DNA of 64,000 nucleotides. It comes from Brachynemurus nebulosus. Lineage: Eukaryota > Arthropoda > Insecta > Neuroptera > Myrmeleontidae. The stretch spans positions 25,878,598-25,942,597 of the forward strand of contig JAPWDM010000008.1 of assembly GCA_035578155.1 (NCBI GenBank), given 5' to 3'. The notes below the pieces were generated by a model. The model saw only the letters and a program-made list of their open reading frames with translations. It was not told the DNA's origin and ran no database searches. This document shows, piece by piece, positions 49,971 to 61,074 of this stretch (positions within the stretch are counted from its first letter, which is position 1; every line of letters begins with the position of its first letter). The translations under genes were made by a program, and so were the position numbers.

Positions 49971-49979
49971 TGTATATAA

Positions 49980-50980
49980 ATAATTATAATGAATAGTGCT
50001 TTTATAATTTCGATATTTTTTTAAGAGTATTCGAGTATTTTTATTAATTTTTACATGATTTTGCCATTTTGTGTTTAAATTTAAAAAATTAAACTTAATT
50101 AAACATATTATTGTATTGATTTAGTATTTTATGTAATTATACATATGTATAATTATTGTAAAAAATTTGATAAAGTAACATAATCCACACAACAGAAGTA
50201 TTCTCGCGCCACTTTCACTATTGTATCAACCCAAAGTACCGAGTCGGATTTACCTAAGGGCACTTGGGGAGACACGTGCCCAGGGGCCTCCAAAACTGAA
50301 ATTATATATTCAGAAAAAAATAAAAAATTATTCCCTTTAACAGTTAACGTCCCACAACTGAACGTATTGAGACTGTATTTAAGAAATAATTATCTCTCGT
50401 AAAAATGAAAATAATGATACTATGAAAGGCTGGAATTGTTAATATATTATGTTTATATCGTTTACGAGGAGGAGTTTACGGCATTGATAATAGTTTGCGG
50501 CGCTTAAGAATCCTATTACTTTTGGAATAAGTATTGATCATTGACCTACTACAAATTATTGCCTAACGTTTATTTATGAAGATAGAAATATCTGCCTATA
50601 ACGATTCCGAAAATGACTGTCAGTATCTCTCTTGAATCCTCATTAATTCTATCTAGTCATCTCTTCTTGAGTTTTTCCACTAATCTCCTACAATTTGATT
50701 TTTTCTAAAACATTTTTTAAGGACGGGAAAGAGTTTGATGTCATTCATATATAATCTGTAGAATGTCATTATATTTTTAAAAAAAATTACAATATCAAAT
50801 TCAATAGCGAAGCCAACATGTGAAATCCGTTCACGTGCCCAATAATCTGCTCACACATTTATCCTTACCGTACGATCTGCTGGCTCATCGTTTGATATAC
50901 GAGTATTACGCCAATGCGTTTGAACATTGAATAAACCAAATGTGAATTTAGTGAAAGCGCATGGGAGTCATGACCCCACT
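49980..50980. other. AT-rich stretch with a hAT-like fragment
   Basis: A GC-richer piece at 50234-50290 (GGATTTACCTAAGGGCACTT then GTGCCCAGGGGCCTCC) looks like one end of a hAT MITE related to the 49.7-kb element; no partner was found. Otherwise nothing is recognised. Confidence 0.4.
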
Positions 50981-50984
50981 AAAG

Positions 50985-52195
50985 AATGATAAATTCAAAG
51001 AGTGACCCAAAATTTCGCCCCTTTTGGGCACCTCGCAAATTCGTTTCAAAAGTGGTCTAAATAATAGCCTATAGTGATACTTTAAACAAAATTTTAGATT
51101 GGAGCATAGTTTTGTTTTGGAGATATGACGAGTCGAACCTGTTAATTGACCTGTTCACGGCAAGATGAATCCAATATTCTTGGCAATCTCATTCATGTTA
51201 AGTTAAAATCTTCCTTTCTTTTGCAAACTATCGTTGCTTCATCAAGATTTTAAATGGTTGAGGATTCAAGGGAGGGTGGATGGATCAACAATAGGTGTTT
51301 TTATTTTATTTATTTATTTATTTATTTACTAGCCGTATACCCGATGAGATTTCCCATCGACAACATCTTTTTATTAGGTACCTCTGCTCATTTTCTGCTA
51401 ACTTTTAATGTTTTTCAAAAGCCTAAATCAATATCCACGTTTCTAACTTCAAAAATGACGAACTTCCCATACGAACTTTCATTTTCTGTTTTGACCCCTT
51501 AGGGAATAAATTTTCAGAAACGTTTACACAACTGACTTTTATTTATAAATAGAAGCCTAAACGCCAATTTTCATATCTCCTGTGCTAAATTTCGTCCTTC
51601 TAAACCCAACAGTTTAGGCTGTGCGTTGTCTGTCAGTCAGTGTTAAAGATTTCTTCAATAATATATTATTTATTTTAATAGCCATAGTAACAAATTTTTA
51701 TATATCTCTAACTTCAAAAATAATGAATTTACATAAAAATTTTTATCCCCTATTAAATCCACTTAGGGGACGAATTTTCAAAAATCCTTTCTTAGTGCTC
51801 ATCTACGTTGCATAGGGGACTCCTATGCAAAATTTCATTCTTCTAAACCCAACGGTTTAGGCTGTGCGTTGTCTGTCAGTCAGTCAGTCAGTCAGTTTTA
51901 GAAATTTATTAAGTAGATTTTTGCTGCTTTTTCATTTAATTTTTTTGACTTTTTATCCTTTTTCACTTTTTTTTAAAGTCACAAATAATTAATTTAAGTA
52001 ATATTGGATCCGCCTCGATGTGTGTGAATCAAATAACGAGTTTAACTTTTCATATTTCAAAAACAAGAACTATACTTAACTTGAATTTCGCCTATTTTAG
52101 AGTATCACCATAAACTATTATTTAGATCACTTTTAAATAAAACTCATGAGGTCCCCAAAAGGGGCAAAAAATGGGGTTTTTTGAGGTTACTCTTT
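50985..52195. mobile_element. Inverted-repeat element carrying a Helitron
   Basis: AATTTCGCCCCTTTTGGGCA (51010) with TCAAAAGTGGTCTAAATAAT is mirrored at 52100-52180 by ATTTAGATCACTTTTAAATA and CCCCAAAAGGGGCAAAA. Arms are about 150 bp and moderately diverged. A Helitron end lies between them. No TSD could be set. Confidence 0.6.
51335..51905 (-). mobile_element. Helitron fragment, minus strand
   Basis: On the minus strand the terminus reads ATCGGGTATACGGCTAG followed by T, the CTAG|T 3' end of a Helitron, with a GATG...CATC short stem just upstream. The body has two copies of ACCCAACNGTTTAGGCTGTG then CGTTGTCTGTCAGTCAG (51604, 51847), the second with extra CAGT steps. The host side of the end is a (TTTA)n tract (51301-51330). 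Confidence 0.55.
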
Positions 52196-52199
52196 CTAA

Positions 52200-53255
52200 A
52201 GCAGAGTTTGAAACTCTTAATTTGGAAACGAAATCTATCCCTGATTTAAACGTTCAATGTAAGTTAAATATAAATAGGTAGATAACGAAAAATGTTAATT
52301 AATATTTATGTACTGAACTGAATCAATTCCATTTTCTATTTTTAACATTAATTAAATGGTTTTTTTTCATATTATATTATTTTATGTATAACTTTTTGAT
52401 TCTAATAAGCAGTTAACTACAGATTGTTTGTATGTACAACTTAACTATGTGCACGCTTACCGGCACTTGACAAGAACTACACTTATTTGCTATTTGCATA
52501 TACATTTAAATAAGGTACATACACTTATTAGGGAATATGTACCTACCACAACTTTATTGATGCTAAAATTATATCTATAGTCAACACTATATTAGCCTAA
52601 GAGCCGTTGAACGATTTTCATAGTGTTTTATACCGGTTAGAATCTTTGTATACCTAAGATGTTAAATTATTTTATTGCTTACAACAAATACCACCCTATG
52701 TTCACTCCAATTGTATTTAAATTTGTTACCTGTTTTACAAGCGACGGTTTCTTTTTGCATTCATATAGATAAGTAGGTAACCTGCTGCGAACAATACTGC
52801 TGATTAGTGCCGTACTTGAAATGTCATCTCATTTAAATATTGAAAAACTATACTTGCTTATCAAAGACTACATCCCCACTAAATCGCCTGGTTATTTTTT
52901 TCTGGCTTTTCAATAAGTGTCTACTGTCTAGAGTATCTTGTTAGAATTTCAAACGGTAAATTTCACTTTTATTTAAACCTTTTTTTGCATTTTTAAAATT
53001 TTTTTAAAGCTTCCAATATAAACAAAGGACTTATGGTTGACTAAAGAATTCTGGAGATCCCGAGTTTTTAAAGATCTTGAGTTTCAAGTAGCAAACAGAC
53101 GGATTTTTTAAAAATACAATGACATAATATTATTAATATTTTTTACAAATAATTTTACAAAAATACTGTGTAATAATACAAAAACTGTCTTTTCAATTTT
53201 ATTTTCATCATTTTAAGTAATAATATTAACAAAATTGTGAAAAAAGTCACAAGAA
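52200..53255. other. AT-rich stretch, no gene recognised
   Basis: No ORF or repeat recognised, apart from a short (TAATCT)n run that starts at the right edge (53263-53288). Confidence 0.4.
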
Positions 53256-53299
53256 ATATTTAATCTTAATCTTAATCTTAATCGTAATAATATTACTTA

Positions 53300-53747
53300 T
53301 AAATGTGTTTTTTTGTTGTTTGTTGCTCAATCACGCTGAAACGGCTGGACCGATTTTGATAAAAATTTATGTACACACTCTTTATACACTGAATTAACAT
53401 ATGGACTAAATTTTATCCCGGTTGTAAGTTACTGAGGGATACAAAAGCAATTATTCAAACACGCCTCACAAAATTAAACTCAGTTCGACGAAATCTGGCA
53501 CACAGGCACTATTTATCCTGAGTTAACACGTAAGATAATCTTATCCCGATTAAAGGTTCCTGTGGGATGACTGAACCGAATTTGATAAAATTTAATATAC
53601 AGACACTATTTACTATGAACACATACAGCAATAATTTTTAAATAGTTTTAGTCGGGATAGTTTTATTAATTCCCGGGGAAGAAGGGGGATACAAAACGGG
53701 GAGAGGGGATCGAATTCAATGCGGACGAAGCCGCGGGTCAAAGCTAG
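53300..53747 (+). mobile_element. Helitron 3' part, plus strand
   Basis: Begins near GGCTGGACCGATTTTGATAA, with internal repeats of TGATAAAATTTAATATACAG style and TTTATCCCG. The terminus is GCGGACGAAGCCGC (a hairpin at 53721-53734), nine bases, then CTAG (53744-53747) followed by T. This hairpin plus CTRR end is diagnostic of Helitrons. The 5' end is missing or unrecognised. Confidence 0.8.
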
Positions 53748-53892
53748 TAAATTTCATATATTTAAGAGCCAATATGTCCATTATGTGGCTATTTTTTAAG
53801 TACTCGTTAAATTCTGTCTGTTTGAAAAATGTAAAAGTCTTTTAGGAAGTGACATTTTTCTCATAAGACTCCTGAATACTCGGTATTCATAA

Positions 53893-54362
53893 AGCGGCCC
53901 CTACACGCTCAATAATATTGTGCAATCAGCTTGTACAATTTATTGAACTTCCCTCCAAACAATTCAATAATTTTTAAAAGAAATTTGTACAATAAATTGA
54001 ATGTAGGAATTGTACAATAACTGAATTGTTGTTTAATTCAAGATATTAAGTGATAAAGATGTTGCGAAGCAGTAAATAATTACTCTTGTAAATTAATAAG
54101 TCAAACTGATTCAATGAATAGCCATCAAATATGGTATTATAAAACAATTAATAAATTGAAACTTAAATAAATAAGGTCGTATTGTGCAATAATATTTGCA
54201 GAACCTACAGACGTTACAATATTCATTCATTGCACAATATATTTCAAACTGTTTTTGATCAGCACAATATATTGTACAACCCTTCAATATAACCTACAAA
54301 CAATCAATGATATTGTGCCACCTAAGATTTTGTGCATTATTATTGAGCGTGTAGGGGCCGCT
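53893..54362. mobile_element. MITE with 4-bp TSD, 470 bp
   Basis: Ends AGCGGCCCCTACACGCTCAA and TTGAGCGTGTAGGGGCCGCT, flanked by ATAA on both sides (53889-53892, 54363-54366). The interior has many variants of TTGTACAATA and TTGCACAATA, some forming small palindromes (CAATATATTG). The superfamily is not recognised. Confidence 0.85.
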
Positions 54363-54369
54363 ATAAGAT

Positions 54370-55100
54370 TATCTTCTGCACAATACACATGTCTCTCATA
54401 ATGTATTTCATATACCTATTATTTGATATAACTATCAAAATACCTATGATTAATTGATACAAATAATCTTTCCAGCACTCTCACCGTAATCATAACACCT
54501 TATATTATGCATGAATAAGTTCGGGGTTAAGAGGGCTCCAACTAGCATAAATTTTTTTAAGAAAAAACTGCTAATAAATAATAATTGGTAATTAAATTGA
54601 AAAAAAAAATAATACAAAAGTACATGTGAAAGATATTTTGGGTTGAGGATATATTAGAGGTAATAGATCAAGGGACCAAACTACTATAATAATATATGAT
54701 AGTTAGTATTCCGGCTATAACCAGAATTTTACGTCACAAAAATGGGAGGAGCATCCCCACTTTCTATGGTTATATACATATTTAGAGTTTGTGTTTGTAA
54801 GTGTAGTATTGTGGATGTTAGTATGTGTGATATTCGGTATGTATGTAGAGCTAGGTGACTGGTGGGAGCTGATACATACACCGTACATACACACTCGACA
54901 ACCGTACGTATGTATCTCCTAGAGGCGTACGTTGCATGTATTACATTGTTGCAAGTGGTTGCTAAACAATTACCAACAATCGATGTTTACACCGCTACAA
55001 GTGGTGCGCACGACTGAGTCACCTCTAAGCTGTGGCCTGTGACAGACCAACAAATAACTCCAAGCGAATACACTTTTTTTTATTTTAGTTTGCTACTAGT
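54370..55100. other. Upstream region of the host gene, less AT-rich
   Basis: No coding sequence recognised. 54770-55060 is noticeably less AT-rich, with repeated CATACGTATG-like text and GTGGTGCGCACGACTGAGTC. Its position about 1 kb upstream of the host exon makes it a possible location for a promoter or 5' untranslated exon, but nothing in the sequence proves this. Confidence 0.3.
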
Positions 55101-55109
55101 GTTCTATGT

Positions 55110-55560
55110 AATAGATAGATTATGTCTACAGATGTTTTAGACATCGAACATAATATCTACGGATACCTTGTTCGAATTTTAGTGTCAAGGGTATTCGAGT
55201 TATTGTGTTTACGGTTCAAATCTCAAATAACAAAAAATAGCTTATTCCTCAAGTACTATAATTCATCCAAACATTTAAAAATTTACGAAATTTTGTTTAT
55301 ATATTTCCACCACAGAGTTCTAGTAAAAAATATAACTTTCTTTTTTTACATTCACACATTTTAAGGGGTGAACAATCTCTTCAAGTATATACGTAAAAAT
55401 TTAAAAATTGACGCAATTTTATTCGCATACATATATCACACAAAGTTCTTGTAATAAATATATTATTAGGTTTTGCTTTTACACATTTCTAAGAAATTTC
55501 TAAATAAAACATCCTTTCTGAGTTCGAAATTTCGTTTATACATACTATACAGTCAATAAA
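55110..55560 (-). repeat. Repeat element E, reverse partial copy
   Basis: AAGGGGTGAACAATCTC, AAAAATTTAAAAATTGACGC and AGTTCTTGTAATAAATATAT correspond on the minus strand to the tandem units at 47.2-47.7 kb. Two units are visible. Confidence 0.55.
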
Positions 55561-55593
55561 TTACTAACATATACTTATTTTGTAACATAAATA

Positions 55594-55776
55594 CAGACCC
55601 GCTGAGAGGGTGGGGTAGTCAAGTTTGCAGCCCCGGGACCCGGACTTGAAGAAGGGGCCCATAGTTATCGGTATAGGGCCCGTGAAAAAGTAAAAGGACA
55701 ATTTTTTGGGAACGGAAAATTTTTAATAAGTGTGTTTTTTCCCGGGGGCCCGCCACTTCTCTCCACGGCCCCACTA
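55594..55776. mobile_element. hAT-like MITE, 183 bp
   Basis: Left end CAGACCCGCTGAGAG; right end CTCTCCACGGCCCCACTA, an imperfect inverted pair. Flanks CATAAATA (55586-55593) and ATTAAATA (55777-55784) match at 6 of 8. GGGCCC-rich interior. Confidence 0.55.
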
Positions 55777-55820
55777 ATTAAATAGCTTGTTAAGTTTTAT
55801 GTATTAATTTCCTAACAACT

Positions 55821-55835
55821 TTTTTTCTCTTTCAG
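55821..55835 (+). promoter_or_regulatory. Likely splice acceptor before the host exon
   Basis: TTTTTTCTCTTTCAG is a strong polypyrimidine tract with AG at 55834-55835, 222 bases before the ATG. It suggests a non-coding first exon further upstream. The leader has one short upstream frame (ATG GTT TAC TGA at 55846). Confidence 0.55.
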
Positions 55836-56057
55836 AATCAGAATCATGGTTTACTGACAATAAGTTTCAACGGAAGCGAATAAAATTAATTAAATAACCG
55901 TAATGATAATAATATTTACGTTTAAAATATTAATTTAAAAAGAAATGTTTCCAAAAACAAAATAAAATAAATATTAATAAAGAAATAAAAATGTGTGTAA
56001 ATACTTTGACAGAGACTAAAATTTTATAACAAATGTAAATTTTAATTTATAATCAAA

Positions 56058-57180
56058 ATGTTAAAATTATTTAATCTTAATTGCATTATAATTGTATTTT
56101 TGATACTAACTGCTAAATTAAATGCTGTAACAATTGACAAGTTGTCGCTACAACATATAGATGATGGGAAACCGTTTTCAAATCGCACAATATCATATGA
56201 ACCATCAAATTTTTCACATATCCTCGAGCAAAAAAATACAACGCCTCGTCCATTATTATCAACATATAATATTATTAGTGAAAACGTTGAAAATGAATTT
56301 AAAAACACTACTAGTCAGTTAAATTCAACAAATAGTTTACCATTTGAAATTAATGAAACAAGCTTAGAAAAAAAATTGTCAAATAACTATCAAAGTGCCG
56401 AAAGTAATGAAAATTTAGAGAACATTAAAATAAATATAGTTCCGCCAACAAATGTATACAATAAAGACTTTTATTCAAATACAAATTTTCAAAGTAATTT
56501 AACATTAAATTTAGCTGACACGTATGAAAATTCTGAATTAAGTTTATCGAGTCACGAATTATTTTTACAAACGCCTAATAAAGTTAATGAGTCTCTTGAC
56601 ATACAATCAAACACGGAAATCATGTTTGTAAGAGAGAAACATTTTGATCCAATTCATAAATACCGACATTTTTCATCGCAAAATAGAAACAATCCAGAAT
56701 ATTTATCAAGTAAGCGAGAACAGGACGATAGAAACGTATCAAATGAAATTGAACATTCGAACAATATTGAAACTAATTTGCCGCAATTAAATAAAAAGTT
56801 ATCAAATCGACGTAACGTTCGACATGCTCAACATCAACAAAACGGTGGCTATCGCTCAACAAGTAACGGGAGCAAATTTAATTTATTCAAAGAACTGAAA
56901 AAATGGAACGATAAAGCGCTTCGACCGTTGAATGATGGGAATATAACACAAAAACCTAATCTTGTATTTAGTAAACCATCCCTAATGAATAGCGCAAACC
57001 GTGATAGTAACACTTTAAGTTATGACTACGCGTATAATTTACAGTTAGGAATATTTTGTTCGTTTGAAGTGAAGTGTGATTGGACTTGGACTAATAACAG
57101 TGATTTACAAGTTACAAATGCTGAACAACTTAGAGATTTGAATATTGGTCCAATATTTGACGCTGACAACAACACAATAG
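56058..57180 (+). CDS. First coding exon of a secreted/membrane MAM-like glycoprotein (partial)
   Basis: 374 codons plus one base, ending at a splice donor. The ATG at 56058 has a good insect context (ATCAAAATG) and opens with a signal peptide (LNCIIIVFLILTAKLNA, about residues 1-23). Residues 24-330 are low-complexity, rich in Asn, Ser, Glu and Lys, with about a dozen N-glycosylation sequons and a basic patch LSNRRNVRHAQHQQ near residue 255. From residue 331, GIFCSFEVKCDWTWTNN and GPIFDADNNT match the start of a MAM-type extracellular domain. The composition and high Asn content are unlike the flanking repeats. The protein is probably a receptor or matrix protein. A MAM-bearing receptor such as an ALK-type kinase is one possibility but unproven. 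Later exons are outside the window or unrecognised. Confidence 0.8.
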
Positions 57181-57187
57181 GTGAGTT
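57178..57187 (+). promoter_or_regulatory. Splice donor of the host exon
   Basis: TAG|GTGAGTT, nearly full consensus, with GT at 57181-57182 (phase 1). Reading on would add only 11 codons before a stop and would break the MAM-like domain, so splicing is favoured. Confidence 0.75.
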
Positions 57188-57189
57188 GC

Positions 57190-57775
57190 GTTATTCATTT
57201 CAAAATTTATACATGTAGTTAGTTATAATTACAAATATGTCTAGTTGGGGAATAAAATTCATGAGAAAGCTATACTCCCACTCTAGCTCCGCGTTTTTCA
57301 CCGTCACATTTCGTTTCACTCCTTTTGAATAATGCCAACGATTAAAAGTAATTTATTAATTTTAATTATTTGTTAATTAATGAAATGTGTATGTACTTTG
57401 TTTTGTTTATGAATGGTATTATTGAGAGTGGCATTATTCAGAAGAAATGATTTAAAATTTCGCTCAAAACGAAACTGTGTAGCGGAAGAAGTATATTCTA
57501 CTGACATTGGGGCATTATTAACAGCTTATAATTTGTATGGGGGAAGTCTACCTATATAAAGAGGATACTTAGCGTTTAAAAATGTATACCATTTCTAGTA
57601 AAGCAAATTGAGGTGAATTAAAAATCGCAAAATAATTAACTGAACATTCGTTTACTAAATGTAAAAAAAAATTTAAACAAAATAATCATAGGTTTATCAA
57701 AAAAAAACGTATTTTGTAAGGTGATATTTTTTTCATATTGCAATAATATGATTGTGGTAAAATGGGAAATAATAC
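57190..57775. other. Start of intron, no feature recognised
   Basis: AT-rich sequence between the donor and the large inverted repeat; no matching exon was found on the plus strand. Confidence 0.4.
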
Positions 57776-58105
57776 TAAAGGGTCTAGCAGGTTAAGAAAG
57801 GGTTTGCAGTCCCAGAGAGACCTATTAAAATAAGTTATGTTGCGATATCTGTGAGTAATAGATATACCATTGGCATCTATTTTAGCCTTTCATCTCTCTG
57901 CGTTCTTGAGATAATTGACCATATATAATATACATATGCTAGAGCGGATATTTTTGGAAATTTTTTTATTCCGAAACTATTACATCCAGACTGATAAAAC
58001 CAAGACTGTTTATTAGGTAGTACGTTGTGCTATATTCTGTATTTTTGACAGAATTTTCTAACAATTTCTACCACCTAAAAAAATTAAAAATAAAAAATTC
58101 TTATT

Positions 58106-59885
58106 TTTTTTCATAGTTCTCGGAGAGGTACAATCACAGAAAAAATATATAATGTAGCTTAGTATGTCTACTATTAACACTAAAAATTGCATTCAGATCA
58201 GATGGGTGCAACACTTCGAAAAAAAATAATATATCCTTATGACCGCTCTAGAGTACTCACCACTTCATATATCTCTTTCATATAAACTTGCTTATAAATA
58301 TATAATCAAGTAGTAGTTACAGTTGATTTCTATCTAAAACGAAACGATTCGGAGTATATATACAATATCATATGCACGATTGATATATAGATTATAGAGT
58401 GTATATGTACGGTGTAGGTTAATATGAACCATTACTTTATTACATAAACAACCGTAGCTCACTCTTTGTATAGGCACAATAGATACTACAGGTACCACAG
58501 ATCTGCTGCAGAATACATAAAGTATTGGATAGCATATCGCACCCTTCTGGTATCTATGGTGCCTAAACAGAGATCGAACTATGTTTATATAACTTATTGG
58601 TATACTATACACTGGATACGAACTTGTTGACGTGCTATAGCATCGTGTTGCAGTCAATGTAGTTTTACTTGAGGCTGCACAGCACTATAACCGTCTACGT
58701 GTTAAAGGTGCAGTAGATGCTCCGAATTAGAGTGAATATTTACAAGAATAATAAATAAGTTCAAGAACTTGTTACTTATCCATTATTATATGAGATATTA
58801 ATTGATTAATTGTTGTAATATGGTTATGATTAGTCTTGATAACTATCCTCACTGATAATTACATGAATATTTTCTGTTGTGAATATATTAGGTAATTGCC
58901 AATTCGTAAACTGGCGACATTCAACGCATTGTCACTTTAGTCATGTCTATGTGAATTTTGATATCTAGAGTAAGATAGATGGGTTATAAACAATATTTTT
59001 TTTTGCTCTTGTGGCATCCATGTTAGTGATTTTTTTTTATAACTCCTATTAATTGGCGTGCAAGCAACAATGATGGACATAATCGTTCCTTCTCTTACTT
59101 TCATATTCTGTACAGTCGATACATTCTTATTTTGAACATCCAAGAATTCCTCTTATTTATATAATTTTATATCACTCATATAAATAGGCAACAGTACTAT
59201 TGATTACACTATCAAAATCTATTTTTTCCCGTACATTCGTTGCTTATTAATCTACACATGACAAATATACTGATACATGTATAGGTGATAAGTTTTGTTT
59301 TAGTATTGATATACCTTGATCTTACTTCCAGTTTTAATATGTTGCCCGCTGTTATGACAAAATGCTACTTGAGATTATGTCGCGTAACCACCTTTCTCGT
59401 ATAGTACGTCCAGCACAAGTATTATTTAGTATATTCATAATAGAAAACAATACCTTTTCTTCTAAATAGAATCGATCCATGATATTTATATCCAAATCTA
59501 TCCCTTCCTATTTCACTTAATCGTTCGTATTAAGCCACACCGTACATATACTCTATATAATCTATATATCAATCGTGCATATGGTATTGTATATATATCC
59601 CCTTACCTTATACACTCGTCGCTCATAAAAATCGTTTCGTTCTAGATGAAAATCAACTGCAACTAGTACTTGATTATATATTTATTATATAAGCAAGTTT
59701 ATATGAAAGAGAGATATGAAGTGGTGAGTATTCTAGAGCGGTCATAAGGATATTTTATTTTCTTAAGTGTTGGACCCATCTGATCTGAATGCACTTTTTA
59801 GTGATAATAGTAGACATACTAAGCTACATTATATATTTTTTCTGTGATTGTACCTCACCGAGAACTATGGAAAAAAATAGGAATT
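58106..59885. mobile_element. Inverted-repeat element inside the left arm
   Basis: Arms about 58106-58417 and 59540-59885. ATAGTTCTCGGAGAGGTACA is mirrored by GTACCTCACCGAGAACTAT, and CATATGCACGATTGATATAT by ATATCAATCGTGCATATG. The right outer arm has no such block between ACCACCTAAAAAAAT and the ATTGGGGC text, which shows it is an insertion. The ~1.1-kb middle has no recognised gene; the 107-codon minus-strand frame (58334-58657) has no family resemblance. Confidence 0.75.
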
Positions 59886-60575
59886 TTTTCGGCATAACTC
59901 TAAAATATTGGGGCACTTTATGGTTATCATAAAATTTTTGAAAATTGTCCCTTTTAACAGCAGGAAACTTTTTGAAAAACGAGAAAAGGGTCTTTTATGA
60001 CGGTTCTGTGTTCAACATTTACGTGGGTACTTCAACACATTCTGCTCGTATAGGTACCAGGTGTTACAAGTTATTCATTCACTAAAAAAATCAAATCTTT
60101 ATATTCTTTGTGTTTAATCAATTTTTTAATTTTATGAGTATAACTAAGTATTCTAAACTACCTATTTCAAGTAATTCAAAATAAGATGTATGTATGTTTT
60201 AAGGAAAGATTTAGAGAAATATATAATAGTTGTTACAATATTAATAAATATACTTACCTAATTGTTATTTTTTATGATTGTAGTAGAATGTACTAGGTGT
60301 AACAAGTTATTTATTCAGTAAAATAATTTGAATTGCAATTACAATATAACTTCATCATATAATTTAATTTTTTTTTTAAACTAAAATTAAAATTTATTCA
60401 TATAAAAGTTATGCCGTCAGTTAATACATTATTTTAAGTTAGTATTTAAATTATTTTTAAGTAGCTACTGTTGCATATCACAAAAGGATTGATAATATTT
60501 TATTACTGCTCCAAAAGTGGAACTTACAAATGGTGTCTACGTAGCACAAATTTCGCGTAAAATGGGTACTGTAAG

Positions 60576-61002
60576 TAGGGATGTTATGAATAACCATAAC
60601 AGTAACCGAAACTACCGGATATCCGAAATAATTATACATCCGAAACCGAAACCGTGTCCGAAAATAAAAGTTTCGGATTTGTTCCGGATAATAACAGACA
60701 AATGCTGTTGGAAAACTGAGTTTAAATCGAAGCAAGTTTTTGCTGCATATATTTCTCTCGATAGTTTTTGTTCCAGTGACGTTAATTCGTTTCTGACGTT
60801 TACATTTTGGGTTAAAGTTTTCCTCTTTTTTTCTAAAAAATATGTTCACTGAAAGCAATTATTTGTAATCGTAACCGTATCCGAAACATTATCCAATGTT
60901 TTTACATATCCGTAACCGAAACCGAAACCGAAAAAAATTTTTTTAAATATCCGTATCCGTATCCGTATCCGTATCCGAAATTTCATATCCATTACATCCC
61001 TA
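60576..61002. mobile_element. hAT MITE, 427 bp, with CCGTATC arrays
   Basis: Ends TAGGGATGTTATG and CATTACATCCCTA. Flanks ACTGTAAG (60568-60575) and ATTGTAAT (61003-61010) match at 6 of 8. Subterminal repeats of CCGAAACCGAAACC and TATCCGTATCCG occur on both sides, typical of hAT transposase-binding sites. The overlapping 111- and 126-codon ORFs are by-products. Confidence 0.8.
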
Positions 61003-61074
61003 ATTGTAATTTAATTGTTATTAACAGGTAATGGTAAATAGGAAATATTGCACAAAATAAAAAATATTTATATA

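Noticed and set aside
58334..58657. 107-codon minus-strand ORF
   Set aside because: It starts in an inverted-repeat arm, has no recognisable motif, and no splice or translation context supports it.
60478..60858. 126- and 111-codon overlapping ORFs
   Set aside because: They lie across a hAT MITE and differ by strand; the content follows the CCGAAA repeats.
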